Origin: an uncultured Pelagibacteraceae bacterium
GTDB taxonomy: Bacteria; Pseudomonadota; Alphaproteobacteria; Pelagibacterales; AG-422-B15
Assembly: GCA_902589175.1 (NCBI GenBank)
Contig: CACIRX010000004.1
Coordinates: 24,369 to 88,368, forward strand
Length of the DNA: 64,000 nt
Reading direction: 5' to 3'
The notes under the pieces were generated by a model that was not told where the DNA came from, ran no database searches, and saw only the letters and a list, made by a program, of their open reading frames with translations. A program made the translations under genes and the position numbers. How positions within the stretch are numbered: position 1 is the stretch's first letter; the number at the start of each line of letters is the position of its first letter. Below are positions 17,453 to 26,332 of this stretch, piece by piece.

Positions 17453-18589
17453 TTAAGCTTTTGTTTTCCAAAAATCCTTAGCTTTTTTAAAAAATGCCGA
17501 TGCTAAAGGACTCTCATTTTGATCACGGGTTTCTTGAAAGGATTTCAATATTTCAATTTGCTTCTTACTTAAATTTACTGGTGTTTCAACTTTTGCTTGA
17601 ATGTACAAATCACCTAAATAACCGTTGCGAACATTAGGCATGCCTTTTGATTTTAATCTGAATTGATCACCAGATTGAGTACCTTGAGGAATTTTTAGTC
17701 TTGCTTTACCGCCATCTATTGTCGGTATGTCAATAGCGCCGCCAACAGCAGCATCGACCATAGATATTGGGACCTCAGCAAATAAATTTTCATTCTCACG
17801 AGCAAATATTTCGTGTTCATTTACATTTACAAATATATACAAGTCCCCCTGCTGTCCGCCGTTTAGACCCGCTTCGCCTTCTCCAGATAGTCTTATTCTA
17901 GAACCGTCATCAACGCCTTTTGGTATTTTTACCATCAAACTCTTTGTTTTCTGCGTTCTTCCAGATCCGTTACATGGTCTGCATGGATCTGAAATAGTTG
18001 AACCACTTCCCTGACAGGTTGGGCAAGTTTGTTGAATTGAAAAAAACCCCTGTTGCGAGCGAATCTGCCCTCTTCCTCCACATGACTGACAAGTTACTGG
18101 CTGACTTCCTTGAGATGCACCAGAACCTGAACAAGAGTCGCATTGAATTTGAGTTGGAATTTTTACTTTAAATTTTTTACCATTAAACGCTTCTTCAAGA
18201 CTAACAGTAATATCATATCTTAAGTCTGAGCCACGATTATTTGTTTTTCTTCTACGATTTCCTCCGCCACCAAAAAAGGATGAGTCTCCAAAAAAATCTT
18301 CAAAAATATCTTGGAAAGCTGATGAATTAAAATCAAAACCAAAACCACCCTGACCTGTATTACCATCCACCGCCGCATGACCAAACTGATCGTAAGCAGA
18401 ACGTTTTTCTTTATCGTGAAGTATAGCGTATGCTTCACTAGCTTCTTTGAATTTAACTTCTGCATCGGCATCACCCTGATTACGGTCAGGATGATATTTC
18501 ATTGCTAATTTTCTATAGGCTTTTTTTATTTCAGAATCATCAGCCGACTTGGAAACGCCAAGAACTTCATAATAGTCTCTTTTTGACAT
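17453..18589 (-). CDS. dnaJ: Chaperone protein DnaJ
   Basis: Hsp40 co-chaperone that stimulates DnaK ATPase and delivers substrates. The J domain has the HPDRN motif; a Gly/Phe-rich linker follows ([17 protein letters not shown]). Four zinc-binding CxxCxGxG repeats are intact ([32 protein letters not shown]). 378 residues, full length. It starts 12 bp after the dnaK stop and is surely cotranscribed with it. Confidence 0.98.
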   Translation of the reverse strand: MSKRDYYEVLGVSKSADDSEIKKAYRKLAMKYHPDRNQGDADAEVKFKEASEAYAILHDKEKRSAYDQFGHAAVDGNTGQGGFGFDFNSSAFQDIFEDFFGDSSFFGGGGNRRRKTNNRGSDLRYDITVSLEEAFNGKKFKVKIPTQIQCDSCSGSGASQGSQPVTCQSCGGRGQIRSQQGFFSIQQTCPTCQGSGSTISDPCRPCNGSGRTQKTKSLMVKIPKGVDDGSRIRLSGEGEAGLNGGQQGDLYIFVNVNEHEIFARENENLFAEVPISMVDAAVGGAIDIPTIDGGKARLKIPQGTQSGDQFRLKSKGMPNVRNGYLGDLYIQAKVETPVNLSKKQIEILKSFQETRDQNESPLASAFFKKAKDFWKTKA

Positions 18590-18601
18590 AAGCTTACCCG
18601 C

Positions 18602-20527
18602 TTACGATTGCTTATTATCTTCTTTGACTTCCTCGAATTCAGCATCAACAACTTTCTCATTTTTCTGGTCAGATCCAACATCTGTATTGTCAGACTGCTC
18701 GTTTGGGTTAGGAGCATCTTGTTGTTGAGCCTTGTACATTGCTTCACCTAATTTCATAGATGATTGAGTTAATGCTTCAAGTCCACTTTTAATCTTGTCT
18801 GGGTCATCTGAAGCAACAGCTTCTTTTAAAGCCTTAATATCGTTTTCAATTGCGTTTTTTTCTTGCTCAGAGACCTTATCACCAAATTCTTTCAGATTTT
18901 TTTCTGCAGAGTGTATCATTGTGTCTGCTTGGTTTTTGACATCAACCCCTTCTCGCTTTTTCTTATCCGCTTCCGCGTTGGCTTCAGCTTCCTTGACCAT
19001 TTTGTCGATCTCTTCTTCACTCAAACCACCCGATGCTTGTATTTTAATTTGTTGTTCTTTTCCTGTGCCTTTATCTTTTGCAGACACATTTACAATTCCA
19101 TTAGCGTCAATATCAAATGTTACTTCAATTTGAGGAACACCCCTAGGCGCAGGTGGAATACCTACTAAGTCAAAGTTTCCAAGCAATTTATTATCTGCAG
19201 CCATTTCCCTCTCACCCTGGCATACTCGTATTGTTACAGCAGTTTGATTGTCATCAGCAGTTGAAAATACCTGACTTTTCTTTGTCGGAATTGTTGTATT
19301 TTTATCAATTAATTTTGTGAAAACACCTCCAAGTGTTTCAATACCAAGAGATAGAGGTGTAACATCAAGCAATAATACATCCTTAACATCACCTTGAAGA
19401 ATACCAGCTTGAATAGCTGCACCTTGTGCAACAACTTCATCTGGGTTCACTCCTTTATTCGGTTCTTTACCAAAAAAGTTTTTAACAGTTTCTATAACTT
19501 TTGGCATTCTTGTCATACCACCAACCAAGACTACCTCGTCAATTTCACCCGCACTCAATCCAGCATCCTTGAGAGCGGCATCACATGGTTTAATTGTTTT
19601 TTCAATTAAATCATCAACAAGTGTTTCAAGCTTTGCTCTTGTTACTTTAATATTTAAATGCTTGGGGCCTGATTGATCAGCCGTAATAAATGGTAAATTA
19701 ATTTCTGTTTGAGATGTTGAAGATAATTCAATCTTAGCCTTCTCAGCAGATTCTTTTAATCTTTGAAGAGCTAACTTATCTTGAGTAAGGTCAATATTAT
19801 TTTCTTTTTTAAATTCTTCAGCAAGATAATTTAAGAGACGAGTGTCAAAATCCTCACCGCCTAAAAACGTATCACCATTAGTTGATTTAACTTCAAAGAC
19901 TCCATCGCCAATTTCTAGAATTGAAATATCAAAAGTACCACCACCTAAATCATATACAGCAATTGTTTTGCCATCTTTCTTATCTAAACCATATGCTAAT
20001 GCAGCAGCAGTTGGCTCATTGACTATTCTTTCAACCTCAAGTCCAGCTATTTTACCAGCATCTTTAGTGGCTTGTCTTTGAGCATCGTTAAAGTAAGCAG
20101 GGACCGTGATGACTGCTTTATCAACTTTTTCTCCTAAATACCTTTCTGCATCTTCTTTTAATTTTTGAAGTACAAAAGCAGAAATTTGAGATGGTGAATA
20201 TTTTTCAGATCCTGACTCTACCCATGCGTCACCATTTTCAGATTTAATGATTTTAAAAGGCACCATGTCAGCATCTTTTTTGACCATTGGATCTTCGAAA
20301 GACCTGCCAATAAGTCTCTTAATCGCAAAAAATGTATTTTCAGGATTCGTTACGCCTTGCCTTTTTGCTGGTTGTCCAACTAACTTTTCTTCATCACTTC
20401 CAAAACTTATAATTGAGGGCGTAGTTCTAGATCCTTCAGCATTTTCAATAACCTTAGGGTCCTTACCATCCATTATTGAGATGCAACTATTTGTGGTCCC
20501 TAAATCTATTCCTATTACTTTTGCCAT
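18602..20527 (-). CDS. dnaK: Chaperone protein DnaK (Hsp70)
   Basis: Hsp70 chaperone of 641 residues. The ATPase domain opens with [11 protein letters not shown] and contains [12 protein letters not shown] and YDLGGGTFD; the linker [15 protein letters not shown] precedes the substrate-binding domain and helical lid. The C-terminal tail is acidic and Gln/Asn-rich. It is transcribed ahead of dnaJ; a heat-shock-like promoter lies just upstream in the 123-bp gap to grpE. Confidence 0.99.
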   Translation of the reverse strand: MAKVIGIDLGTTNSCISIMDGKDPKVIENAEGSRTTPSIISFGSDEEKLVGQPAKRQGVTNPENTFFAIKRLIGRSFEDPMVKKDADMVPFKIIKSENGDAWVESGSEKYSPSQISAFVLQKLKEDAERYLGEKVDKAVITVPAYFNDAQRQATKDAGKIAGLEVERIVNEPTAAALAYGLDKKDGKTIAVYDLGGGTFDISILEIGDGVFEVKSTNGDTFLGGEDFDTRLLNYLAEEFKKENNIDLTQDKLALQRLKESAEKAKIELSSTSQTEINLPFITADQSGPKHLNIKVTRAKLETLVDDLIEKTIKPCDAALKDAGLSAGEIDEVVLVGGMTRMPKVIETVKNFFGKEPNKGVNPDEVVAQGAAIQAGILQGDVKDVLLLDVTPLSLGIETLGGVFTKLIDKNTTIPTKKSQVFSTADDNQTAVTIRVCQGEREMAADNKLLGNFDLVGIPPAPRGVPQIEVTFDIDANGIVNVSAKDKGTGKEQQIKIQASGGLSEEEIDKMVKEAEANAEADKKKREGVDVKNQADTMIHSAEKNLKEFGDKVSEQEKNAIENDIKALKEAVASDDPDKIKSGLEALTQSSMKLGEAMYKAQQQDAPNPNEQSDNTDVGSDQKNEKVVDAEFEEVKEDNKQS

Positions 20528-20555
20528 ATCCTTATTCTGAATTATTATTTATTCT

Positions 20556-20588
20556 ATATATGGGTAGTTGATTTTGCAGTACAACCCC
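20556..20588 (-). promoter_or_regulatory. Candidate heat-shock (sigma-32-like) promoter of dnaK
   Basis: On the minus strand GGGGTTGTA (20588-20580) is followed after 15 nt by CCCATATAT (20564-20556), close to the RpoH -10 pattern CCCCATNT. The leader to the dnaK ATG is about 20-30 nt. The same GGGGTTG element precedes hslV. A sigma-70 reading (TTGTAC-18-TATATA) of the same stretch is also possible. Confidence 0.5.
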
Positions 20589-20650
20589 TTGCTTAAAAAA
20601 AGAGTAAAATGAGATTGTAAATTATTATTATACTATCCTATTGAATTTAT

Positions 20651-21202
20651 TTAACTTTTTTTCTTTACCACACCTACAAGCGCTGGTCTTAGAAGTCTAT
20701 CTCCAATTTTGTATCCCTCTTGAACAACTTCAGCAACAGTTCCTGCCTCTTGATCATCCTTTTCAACTTCATACATTGCTTGGTGTACATTTGGATCAAA
20801 TTGCTCACCCAGTGATTTAATTTGTTCAATCTTGAATCTTTCAAAAGTAGATATAATTTGTTTTTCGGTAAGCTCAATTCCCTCAAATAGTTGTAAAAGA
20901 CCGTCTGATTTCTCTTTTACTTCTTTAACTTTAACTGAAGCTATAGCTCTCTGGAGATTATCGAGAACTGATAGTATCTCTTTTGCGAAGTTTGAAATTA
21001 CGTAATTGCTTAAGTCCTCTTTTTCCCTGTCAAATCTTTTTCTTAGATTTTCATTTTCAGCTAGGCTGGTTAGAAGCTTACTTTCAAGCTCTTTAAGCTT
21101 ATCATCATTATCAGCACCTACTTTTTCTGTCTTTTCTTCAGAATTATTATCTACTTCGGTAGGCTTAGGATCTAAATTTTTTTTATTTTTATTTTTGGCC
21201 AT
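20651..21202 (-). CDS. grpE: Nucleotide exchange factor GrpE
   Basis: Releases ADP from DnaK. A charged N-terminal part rich in Lys, Glu and Asn precedes the long coiled coil (about residues 30-85, ENLRKRFDREKEDLSNY) and the C-terminal beta domain with GEQFDPNVHQAMYEV and GYKIGDRLLRPALVGV, both family signatures. 183 residues. It lies upstream of dnaK with 123 bp between, and is divergent from rph, the usual alphaproteobacterial partner. Confidence 0.97.
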   Translation of the reverse strand: MAKNKNKKNLDPKPTEVDNNSEEKTEKVGADNDDKLKELESKLLTSLAENENLRKRFDREKEDLSNYVISNFAKEILSVLDNLQRAIASVKVKEVKEKSDGLLQLFEGIELTEKQIISTFERFKIEQIKSLGEQFDPNVHQAMYEVEKDDQEAGTVAEVVQEGYKIGDRLLRPALVGVVKKKS

Positions 21203-21209
21203 ATCTAAT

Positions 21210-21238
21210 TATGTAATGATCTATATTATTTTCGTCAA
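21210..21238 (-). promoter_or_regulatory. Candidate promoter of grpE
   Basis: On the minus strand TTGACG (21238-21233) and TACATA (21215-21210) are 17 bp apart. The expected transcription start falls at or within a few bases of the grpE ATG (21202), implying a leaderless or nearly leaderless message. Confidence 0.4.
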
Positions 21239-21245
21239 TACATAG

Positions 21246-21251
21246 TATAAT
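21246..21251 (+). promoter_or_regulatory. Candidate -10 element of rph
   Basis: A perfect TATAAT ends 10 bp before the rph ATG, the same spacing as upstream of the Tim44-like gene. No convincing -35 hexamer is visible 16-18 bp upstream, so this is a weak call. Confidence 0.35.
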
Positions 21252-21261
21252 TTATCACTCA

Positions 21262-21975
21262 ATGAGAAATAATAGAAATATTAACCAACTAAGAGATATA
21301 GAAATAATTCCTAATTTTTCATACAATCCGGAAGGCTCATGTTTAATTAAATGTGGTAATACACATGTGATCTGCAGTGCATCACTTGATAGAAATTTAC
21401 CAAGATGGTTAAAAAATTCAGAGACTGGGTGGGTAACAGCAGAATATGGGATGATACCAAGATCAACTTCTGAGAGAATGTCTAGAGAAGCAGCTAAAGG
21501 CAAACAATCTGGTAGAACACAGGAAATCCAAAGACTAATTGGAAGATCATTAAGATCCATAGCTAATTTAGAAGATTTAAGAGAATTACAAATAATAATA
21601 GACTGTGATGTTATTCAAGCAGATGGTGGAACAAGAACCGCTTCAATTTCAGGTTCATTTATCGCACTTCAATTGTGCATAAATAATATGCTTAATAAAA
21701 AAATTATAAAAAGAAATCCAATAAGTGAATATGTTGCCGCAATCAGCTGTGGAATTATAAATGGTGAGCCTTATTTAGACTTAGATTTTGAGGAAGATCA
21801 AAATGCTGAAGTAGATGCAAACTTTGTAATAACAGAAAGTGGTAAGTTAGTTGAAGTACAAATGACTTCGGAAAAAAAACTTTGTGAGGAGAGGTCATTT
21901 AATGCAATGTTAGAACTTGCAAAATCAGGGATCTCTGAGATTATCCAAATGCAAAAACAAATCTTAAGTGATTAA
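21262..21975 (+). CDS. rph: Ribonuclease PH
   Basis: Phosphorolytic 3'-5' exoribonuclease that trims tRNA 3' ends. The motifs GWVTAEYGMIPRST, SGRTQEIQRLIGRSLR and CDVIQADGGTRTASI are those of full-length active RNase PH. 237 residues. Divergent from grpE across 59 bp and overlapping rdgB by 8 bp, the common rph-rdgB pair. Confidence 0.97.
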   Translation: MRNNRNINQLRDIEIIPNFSYNPEGSCLIKCGNTHVICSASLDRNLPRWLKNSETGWVTAEYGMIPRSTSERMSREAAKGKQSGRTQEIQRLIGRSLRSIANLEDLRELQIIIDCDVIQADGGTRTASISGSFIALQLCINNMLNKKIIKRNPISEYVAAISCGIINGEPYLDLDFEEDQNAEVDANFVITESGKLVEVQMTSEKKLCEERSFNAMLELAKSGISEIIQMQKQILSD

Positions 21976-22582
21976 AAATATAAAAGAAATAGTTATTGCC
22001 AGTCATAATGAAGGAAAGGTGAGAGAAATCAGATCTTTATTGAAGCCAATGGGATTCAAAATTTACTCTGCAAAAAAATTTTGTATCAATGAACCAATTG
22101 AAAACGGAAAAACTTTTAAAGAAAACTCTCTAATAAAATCAAAAAATGCAGCCAAAAAATCAGGCATTCCTGCCATAGCTGACGATAGTGGTCTTTGTAT
22201 TTTATCACTTGGTAATCAACCTGGAATATACTCAGCCAGATGGGCAGGCAAGGATAAAAATTTCGATACGGCAATTAGAAGAATACAAAAAAAAATTTAC
22301 ACAAATAATCTTACGAATAAAAGCTCTCGAAAAGCTTTTTTTTGTTGTGCTTTATCCATTTATTTTCCAGATAATAATTACAGAGTATTCGAAGGAAAAA
22401 AATATGGACATGTTCAATTTCCCCCTCTAGGTAAAAATGGCTTTGGATATGATCCTATATTTGTACCAATTGGTTATAAAAAAACATTTGGTGAAATGAA
22501 CTTCAATTATAAAGAGAGAATAAGTCACCGATCAATTGCGTTCAAAAAAATGAAAACGTATCTAGAAAAATTTAAAGATTAA
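21968..22582 (+). CDS. rdgB: XTP/dITP diphosphatase (non-canonical purine NTP pyrophosphatase)
   Basis: Ham1/RdgB family house-cleaning enzyme that hydrolyses dITP and XTP. ASHNEGKVREI opens the protein, ADDSGL provides the catalytic Asp pair, and GFGYDPIFVP and ERISHRSIAFKKM are further signatures. 204 residues. The start is GTG at 21968 within the end of rph. hemW, which often follows in alphaproteobacteria, is not here. Convergent with the LppC gene, with TTAA stop overlap. Confidence 0.95.
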   Translation: MIKNIKEIVIASHNEGKVREIRSLLKPMGFKIYSAKKFCINEPIENGKTFKENSLIKSKNAAKKSGIPAIADDSGLCILSLGNQPGIYSARWAGKDKNFDTAIRRIQKKIYTNNLTNKSSRKAFFCCALSIYFPDNNYRVFEGKKYGHVQFPPLGKNGFGYDPIFVPIGYKKTFGEMNFNYKERISHRSIAFKKMKTYLEKFKD

Positions 22583-23874
22583 TTTAATAGAATGAATTTT
22601 TGATTCTTTATTTTATATATTTTTGGTTGACGTGAAACATTGCCATCTGAAGTTATTTTAAACCATCCATCTATGCCAATAAAACCTTTGGTATTATGTA
22701 GTTTGTTTGTTGTGAAATTGTTTTTGTCTTGATGAAGATTACTGATGAGTCCAACAATATCATAACTTAATGTCGCTAAAGGGTGTGGCTTAGAATTAAA
22801 AATTCCCAAATACATATCCTCAAATTTTCTCCGATTATCTATGTCAAGTGACGTGAAGTATCCATTTTCTAAACCTGGTTCCTTTAGTGCTAAATTTTTA
22901 GCCCATAATGAACTTCCGATATATTGTACTTTTTTAGGATCCACATCATAGTATGGAAGTATAGAGCTGAAGTTTGATACCTCTTGAAAATTTTGTGCAA
23001 AAATCATTAAGGCTTCAAAGCTTAATTCACCGTATGTATCTAATTTTTTTAACTTTTTCAATTCCTCTTTAGCCTTTTCAGAATTTTCTATCTCCAATTG
23101 TTGTATTCTTTTTTCTAAATTAGTTTTTCTTTCCTCAAAATTTGAAAGATTCTTCGAAACATTATAAAAATTTGGAAAGTTCGGATCATAGAAAGTAAAA
23201 ATAAACGATGATGAATTGTTTTTAGACTGAAATTTTTTAATTTCTCTTTCAACACGACTTCCAAATTGATTTCTTGGAATTAATACAGCATATTTTTTTA
23301 AATTACGTTTAATGGAATAGTCTAGTAACCCTTTTATTTCATCTTCTAACGTGAGCCCAAACACATATAATCTGTCGTCTTGTATTTCAGAATTATTAGA
23401 AAGTGCTATGATTGGTATAGCTTTATTTTTTGTAATCTCTCTAACCTGATTTACTTTATCTGAGAAAACCGGCCCAATAATTATATCTATATTACCTTCA
23501 AGTACTCTATATAATCGAGATAATAACTGCTCTTCATCACCTGTATCAATTATTGTAAATATGATTTTTTTGTTATTTTTTTTTTCAACTGCCAATTGTG
23601 CTGAGTTTAATAACGATTTACCTATCTGATAATGTTTACCGCTTAAAGGTAGCATTAAAACAATATTAAGAAATTTCTTTTGAGTAATATCCTTTTCTTC
23701 ATTTAATATCTGTATTGATAATGAATTATTATTATTTTTATTCTTATTATCTAATTTTATAGATTTATTATATGTGTTAGTTTCAATTTGGTAATTAGTT
23801 GGAGTTTCACAGCTAAGAAAGCTAATGAATGCAAAGAAAGCTATTAATAATATAACTTTTTTTTTGAGATACAT
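22579..23874 (-). CDS. LppC/LpoA-like lipoprotein (periplasmic binding fold)
   Basis: Putative penicillin-binding protein activator of 431 residues. The signal peptide has a lipobox-like FLSC ending at Cys22. The rest looks like a type I periplasmic binding protein fold (VLMLPLSGKHYQIGKSLLNSAQLAV, DIIIGPVFSDKV, IPIIALSNN). In gammaproteobacteria LpoA activates PBP1A; in alphaproteobacteria the role is inferred. The ATG at 23874 is the only possible start, because an in-frame stop lies four codons upstream, and it abuts the rsmI ATG. Confidence 0.85.
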   Translation of the reverse strand: MYLKKKVILLIAFFAFISFLSCETPTNYQIETNTYNKSIKLDNKNKNNNNSLSIQILNEEKDITQKKFLNIVLMLPLSGKHYQIGKSLLNSAQLAVEKKNNKKIIFTIIDTGDEEQLLSRLYRVLEGNIDIIIGPVFSDKVNQVREITKNKAIPIIALSNNSEIQDDRLYVFGLTLEDEIKGLLDYSIKRNLKKYAVLIPRNQFGSRVEREIKKFQSKNNSSSFIFTFYDPNFPNFYNVSKNLSNFEERKTNLEKRIQQLEIENSEKAKEELKKLKKLDTYGELSFEALMIFAQNFQEVSNFSSILPYYDVDPKKVQYIGSSLWAKNLALKEPGLENGYFTSLDIDNRRKFEDMYLGIFNSKPHPLATLSYDIVGLISNLHQDKNNFTTNKLHNTKGFIGIDGWFKITSDGNVSRQPKIYKIKNQKFILLN

Positions 23875-23877
23875 ATG
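23872..23877. promoter_or_regulatory. Back-to-back start codons CATATG of lppC-like gene and rsmI
   Basis: The minus-strand ATG (23874-23872) and the plus-strand ATG (23875-23877) are directly adjacent, forming the palindrome CATATG. No intergenic base remains for promoters or ribosome-binding sites, so these must lie inside the opposite gene. Neither gene has another usable start codon nearby. Confidence 0.8.
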
Positions 23878-24762
23878 ACCATAAAATTAAATAATTATTA
23901 TATTAATGAATTATTAGAATACGAAAAGGTTCAAAATGGATTATACATTGTGGCTACTCCAATTGGTAATTTAGGTGATATTACCCTACGATCTCTTAAA
24001 ATTCTCTCTTGTGTTGATTTAATCTTATGTGAAGATACGCGCATTAGTAAGAAATTAATTAACAAATATGGTATTAAAACTCAACTAAAACCATTTCATA
24101 AGTTTAACTCAAAAAACTCTATTCCATTAGTAATAAAAAAATTACAAGCGGGATTATCAATTGCAATAATATCCGATGCTGGTACGCCAATAATTTCAGA
24201 CCCAGGTTCAGATCTCATAAAAATTTGTAACGAAAAAAAAATTAATGTATTTTCATTACCTGGCCCATCAGCGACCATATCAAGCTATGTTTTATCAAGT
24301 TTTGCTCAAACATCTTTCATGTTTAGAGGTTTTTTTCCAAGACATAAAAGAGAAGCCCTAAAAGAATTGGATTTGATAAAAAAACTTGAATGTACTGTAA
24401 TATTTTTTGAGTCACCTCAGCGAATTCTCAAAACACTTAATTTTATCAATTATCATTACGGTAGCTGCGAGATAACATTTGTAAGAGAATTATCCAAAAA
24501 AAATGAAGAAGTTATTAATTCAAATATTACAGCTGTTATTGAAAAATTGACGACTAGAAAAAAGATTTTAGGAGAAATAACATTCGTAGTTAAGCCTCTT
24601 TGTCATCGCAATGAAGGTAAAATTTCAAATGAAGAAATTTTAACACTATCTAATCAACTTATTGATGCAGGGCTCAATATCTCAAAAATTTCAAAAATTT
24701 TTTCAACTTACTTCAATCTTTCAAAAAGAGAGGTATATCAGTTACTAATAAAAAATAAGTAA
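23875..24762 (+). CDS. rsmI: 16S rRNA 2'-O-ribose C1402 methyltransferase
   Basis: SAM-dependent enzyme that methylates C1402 in the ribosomal decoding centre. GLYIVATPIGNLGDITLR, LCEDTRISKKL, ISDAGTPIISDPGSDLI and LPGPSA are RsmI signatures. 295 residues. The N-terminal 21 residues before GLYIV match the usual length, and no other start codon exists downstream before the domain, so the ATG adjoining that of the LppC gene is firm. yraN, a frequent downstream partner, is absent. Confidence 0.95.
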   Translation: MTIKLNNYYINELLEYEKVQNGLYIVATPIGNLGDITLRSLKILSCVDLILCEDTRISKKLINKYGIKTQLKPFHKFNSKNSIPLVIKKLQAGLSIAIISDAGTPIISDPGSDLIKICNEKKINVFSLPGPSATISSYVLSSFAQTSFMFRGFFPRHKREALKELDLIKKLECTVIFFESPQRILKTLNFINYHYGSCEITFVRELSKKNEEVINSNITAVIEKLTTRKKILGEITFVVKPLCHRNEGKISNEEILTLSNQLIDAGLNISKISKIFSTYFNLSKREVYQLLIKNK

Positions 24763-24779
24763 TGATACCATTTTTGATA

Positions 24780-24785
24780 TATAAT
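24780..24785 (+). promoter_or_regulatory. Candidate -10 element of the BON-domain gene
   Basis: TATAAT ends 11 bp before the ATG at 24797, a spacing shared with several other genes in the window. The -35 region is not convincing. Transcription from here would give a leader of only a few bases. Confidence 0.3.
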
Positions 24786-24796
24786 AATTGTTGATA

Positions 24797-25387
24797 ATGA
24801 ATATTAAATTTGTTTTTACTTTAGTTTATATAATCCTTCCCTCTATCTTGATCGCTCACTGTGCACAAGTAGCAACCGGAACAGCTGTAAAGGTAGTTAC
24901 AGTCAATCAAGAAGCTAGATCAATTGGAGAGTTTGTTGATGATACAATTATAAAAACTTTAATAAAAAATATATATTTTGATCAAAATGAAAAACTATTT
25001 TTTAATATTGACGTTGAGGTGTCACAAGGAAGAGTGTTATTAACTGGGACAATAGAGAATATTGACCTTAAAATTGAAGCAACACGGATTGCTTGGGGAG
25101 TAAAAGGGGTACAAACTGTTATAAATGAAATTCAAATATCAAACTCAGATAATGTAATTAACTTTGCTGATGATCTTGTTATAAGCACAAAAGTAAAAGG
25201 AAAATTAATATTAAATGAAAAAATTAATTCATTAAATTATAGCATTGAGACAGTTAATAAGCTGGTCTACATTATAGGCATTGCTGAAAGTGAGGATGAA
25301 AAAAATTTAGTAATAAATATTGCGAGAGAAGTATATGGTGTTGAGGAAGTGATAGACTATATCTCAATTAAAGTAGACGAATTTTAA
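24797..25387 (+). CDS. BON-domain periplasmic/outer-membrane protein
   Basis: About 196 residues with an N-terminal hydrophobic signal (KFVFTLVYIILPSILIAHCAQ); the Cys after LIAH may be a lipidation site although the residue before it is His, not the usual Gly/Ala/Ser. Two BON domains follow (about 45-110 and 120-195; VEVSQGRVLLTGTIEN and VNKLVYIIGIAESEDE). BON proteins such as DolP bind phospholipids and support envelope integrity. The ATG at 24797 is chosen over a TTG three codons upstream. gshB follows after 5 bp, a conserved pairing in alphaproteobacteria. Confidence 0.82.
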   Translation: MNIKFVFTLVYIILPSILIAHCAQVATGTAVKVVTVNQEARSIGEFVDDTIIKTLIKNIYFDQNEKLFFNIDVEVSQGRVLLTGTIENIDLKIEATRIAWGVKGVQTVINEIQISNSDNVINFADDLVISTKVKGKLILNEKINSLNYSIETVNKLVYIIGIAESEDEKNLVINIAREVYGVEEVIDYISIKVDEF

Positions 25388-25392
25388 TTTAA

Positions 25393-26322
25393 ATGAATAT
25401 AGGTTTTCAAATTGATGAAATTGATAGGCTCAATATTAAGACTGACAGTTCCTTACCGTTAATTTTAGAATCTCAAAAAAGAAAAAATAAAAATTTTTAT
25501 TTTTTGCCAAGTAGTCTAACGTATAAAAATAATCTGGTATACGCTCAGGCTAGAGAAATTTCTTTTAAAGACAATAAATTAAAAAATTATGTTATTGGTG
25601 ACCCAAAAAAAGTAAGGGTTAATAATTTTAATTATGTATTCATTCGACAGGATCCCCCTTATAATATGGAATATATTTCTTCTATGCATCTCTTAGAGCA
25701 AGTAAAAGGTCCTACTAAGTTTATCAATCATCCGAAAGGGATAAGAAACGCGCCAGAAAAAATCTCAATGCTATCCTATAAAAAAATAATTCCTCCAACA
25801 ATTATTACTAGAGAAAAAAAAGAAATAAATGATTTTATAAGACAAAATGGAAAGTGTGTAATTAAACCTCTATACGGTAATGGAGGTGAAAGTATATTTT
25901 TGCTTGATAAGAAGGATGAAAATTATAATCAAATCATTGAACGATTCATAGACCAGCTCAAAGAGCCATTTATAATTCAAAAATTTCTATCCGAAATAAA
26001 ACATGGAGATAAAAGAATAATTTTGGTCAATGGAGAACCAATTGCAGCTTTGAGAAGGATACCTAAGAGTAACGAAATACGGTCAAATATTCATGTAGGT
26101 GGTAACTGTGAAGCAGTCAAAATATCGCGACAAGATTTAAAAATTTGTGAAGAAATTAGGGGATTTTTAAAAGATGAGGGACTTTTTTTTGTAGGTATTG
26201 ATGTCATCGGAAAATATTTAACTGAAATTAATGTCACGTCACCAACTTGCATACAAGAAATCAAAAAACATCATAGCATTGATATATCAAAAATAATTTG
26301 GGATCAGCTTTTAGAAAGATAA
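25393..26322 (+). CDS. gshB: Glutathione synthetase
   Basis: ATP-grasp ligase joining gamma-glutamylcysteine and glycine. MNIGFQIDEIDRLNIKTDSS, VFIRQDPPYNMEY, CVIKPLYGNGGESIF and the C-terminal EINVTSPTCIQEI are family signatures (the last normally has Gly at the Cys position). 309 residues. It starts 5 bp after the BON gene and is followed after 10 bp by a hydrolase gene, so the three may be cotranscribed. Confidence 0.95.
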   Translation: MNIGFQIDEIDRLNIKTDSSLPLILESQKRKNKNFYFLPSSLTYKNNLVYAQAREISFKDNKLKNYVIGDPKKVRVNNFNYVFIRQDPPYNMEYISSMHLLEQVKGPTKFINHPKGIRNAPEKISMLSYKKIIPPTIITREKKEINDFIRQNGKCVIKPLYGNGGESIFLLDKKDENYNQIIERFIDQLKEPFIIQKFLSEIKHGDKRIILVNGEPIAALRRIPKSNEIRSNIHVGGNCEAVKISRQDLKICEEIRGFLKDEGLFFVGIDVIGKYLTEINVTSPTCIQEIKKHHSIDISKIIWDQLLER

Positions 26323-26332
26323 TTAACGTACC

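Noticed and set aside
18220-18474. Overlapping open frames inside dnaJ and dnaK on both strands
   Set aside because: They have no start signals or family features and are explained by the composition of strongly conserved genes in other frames.
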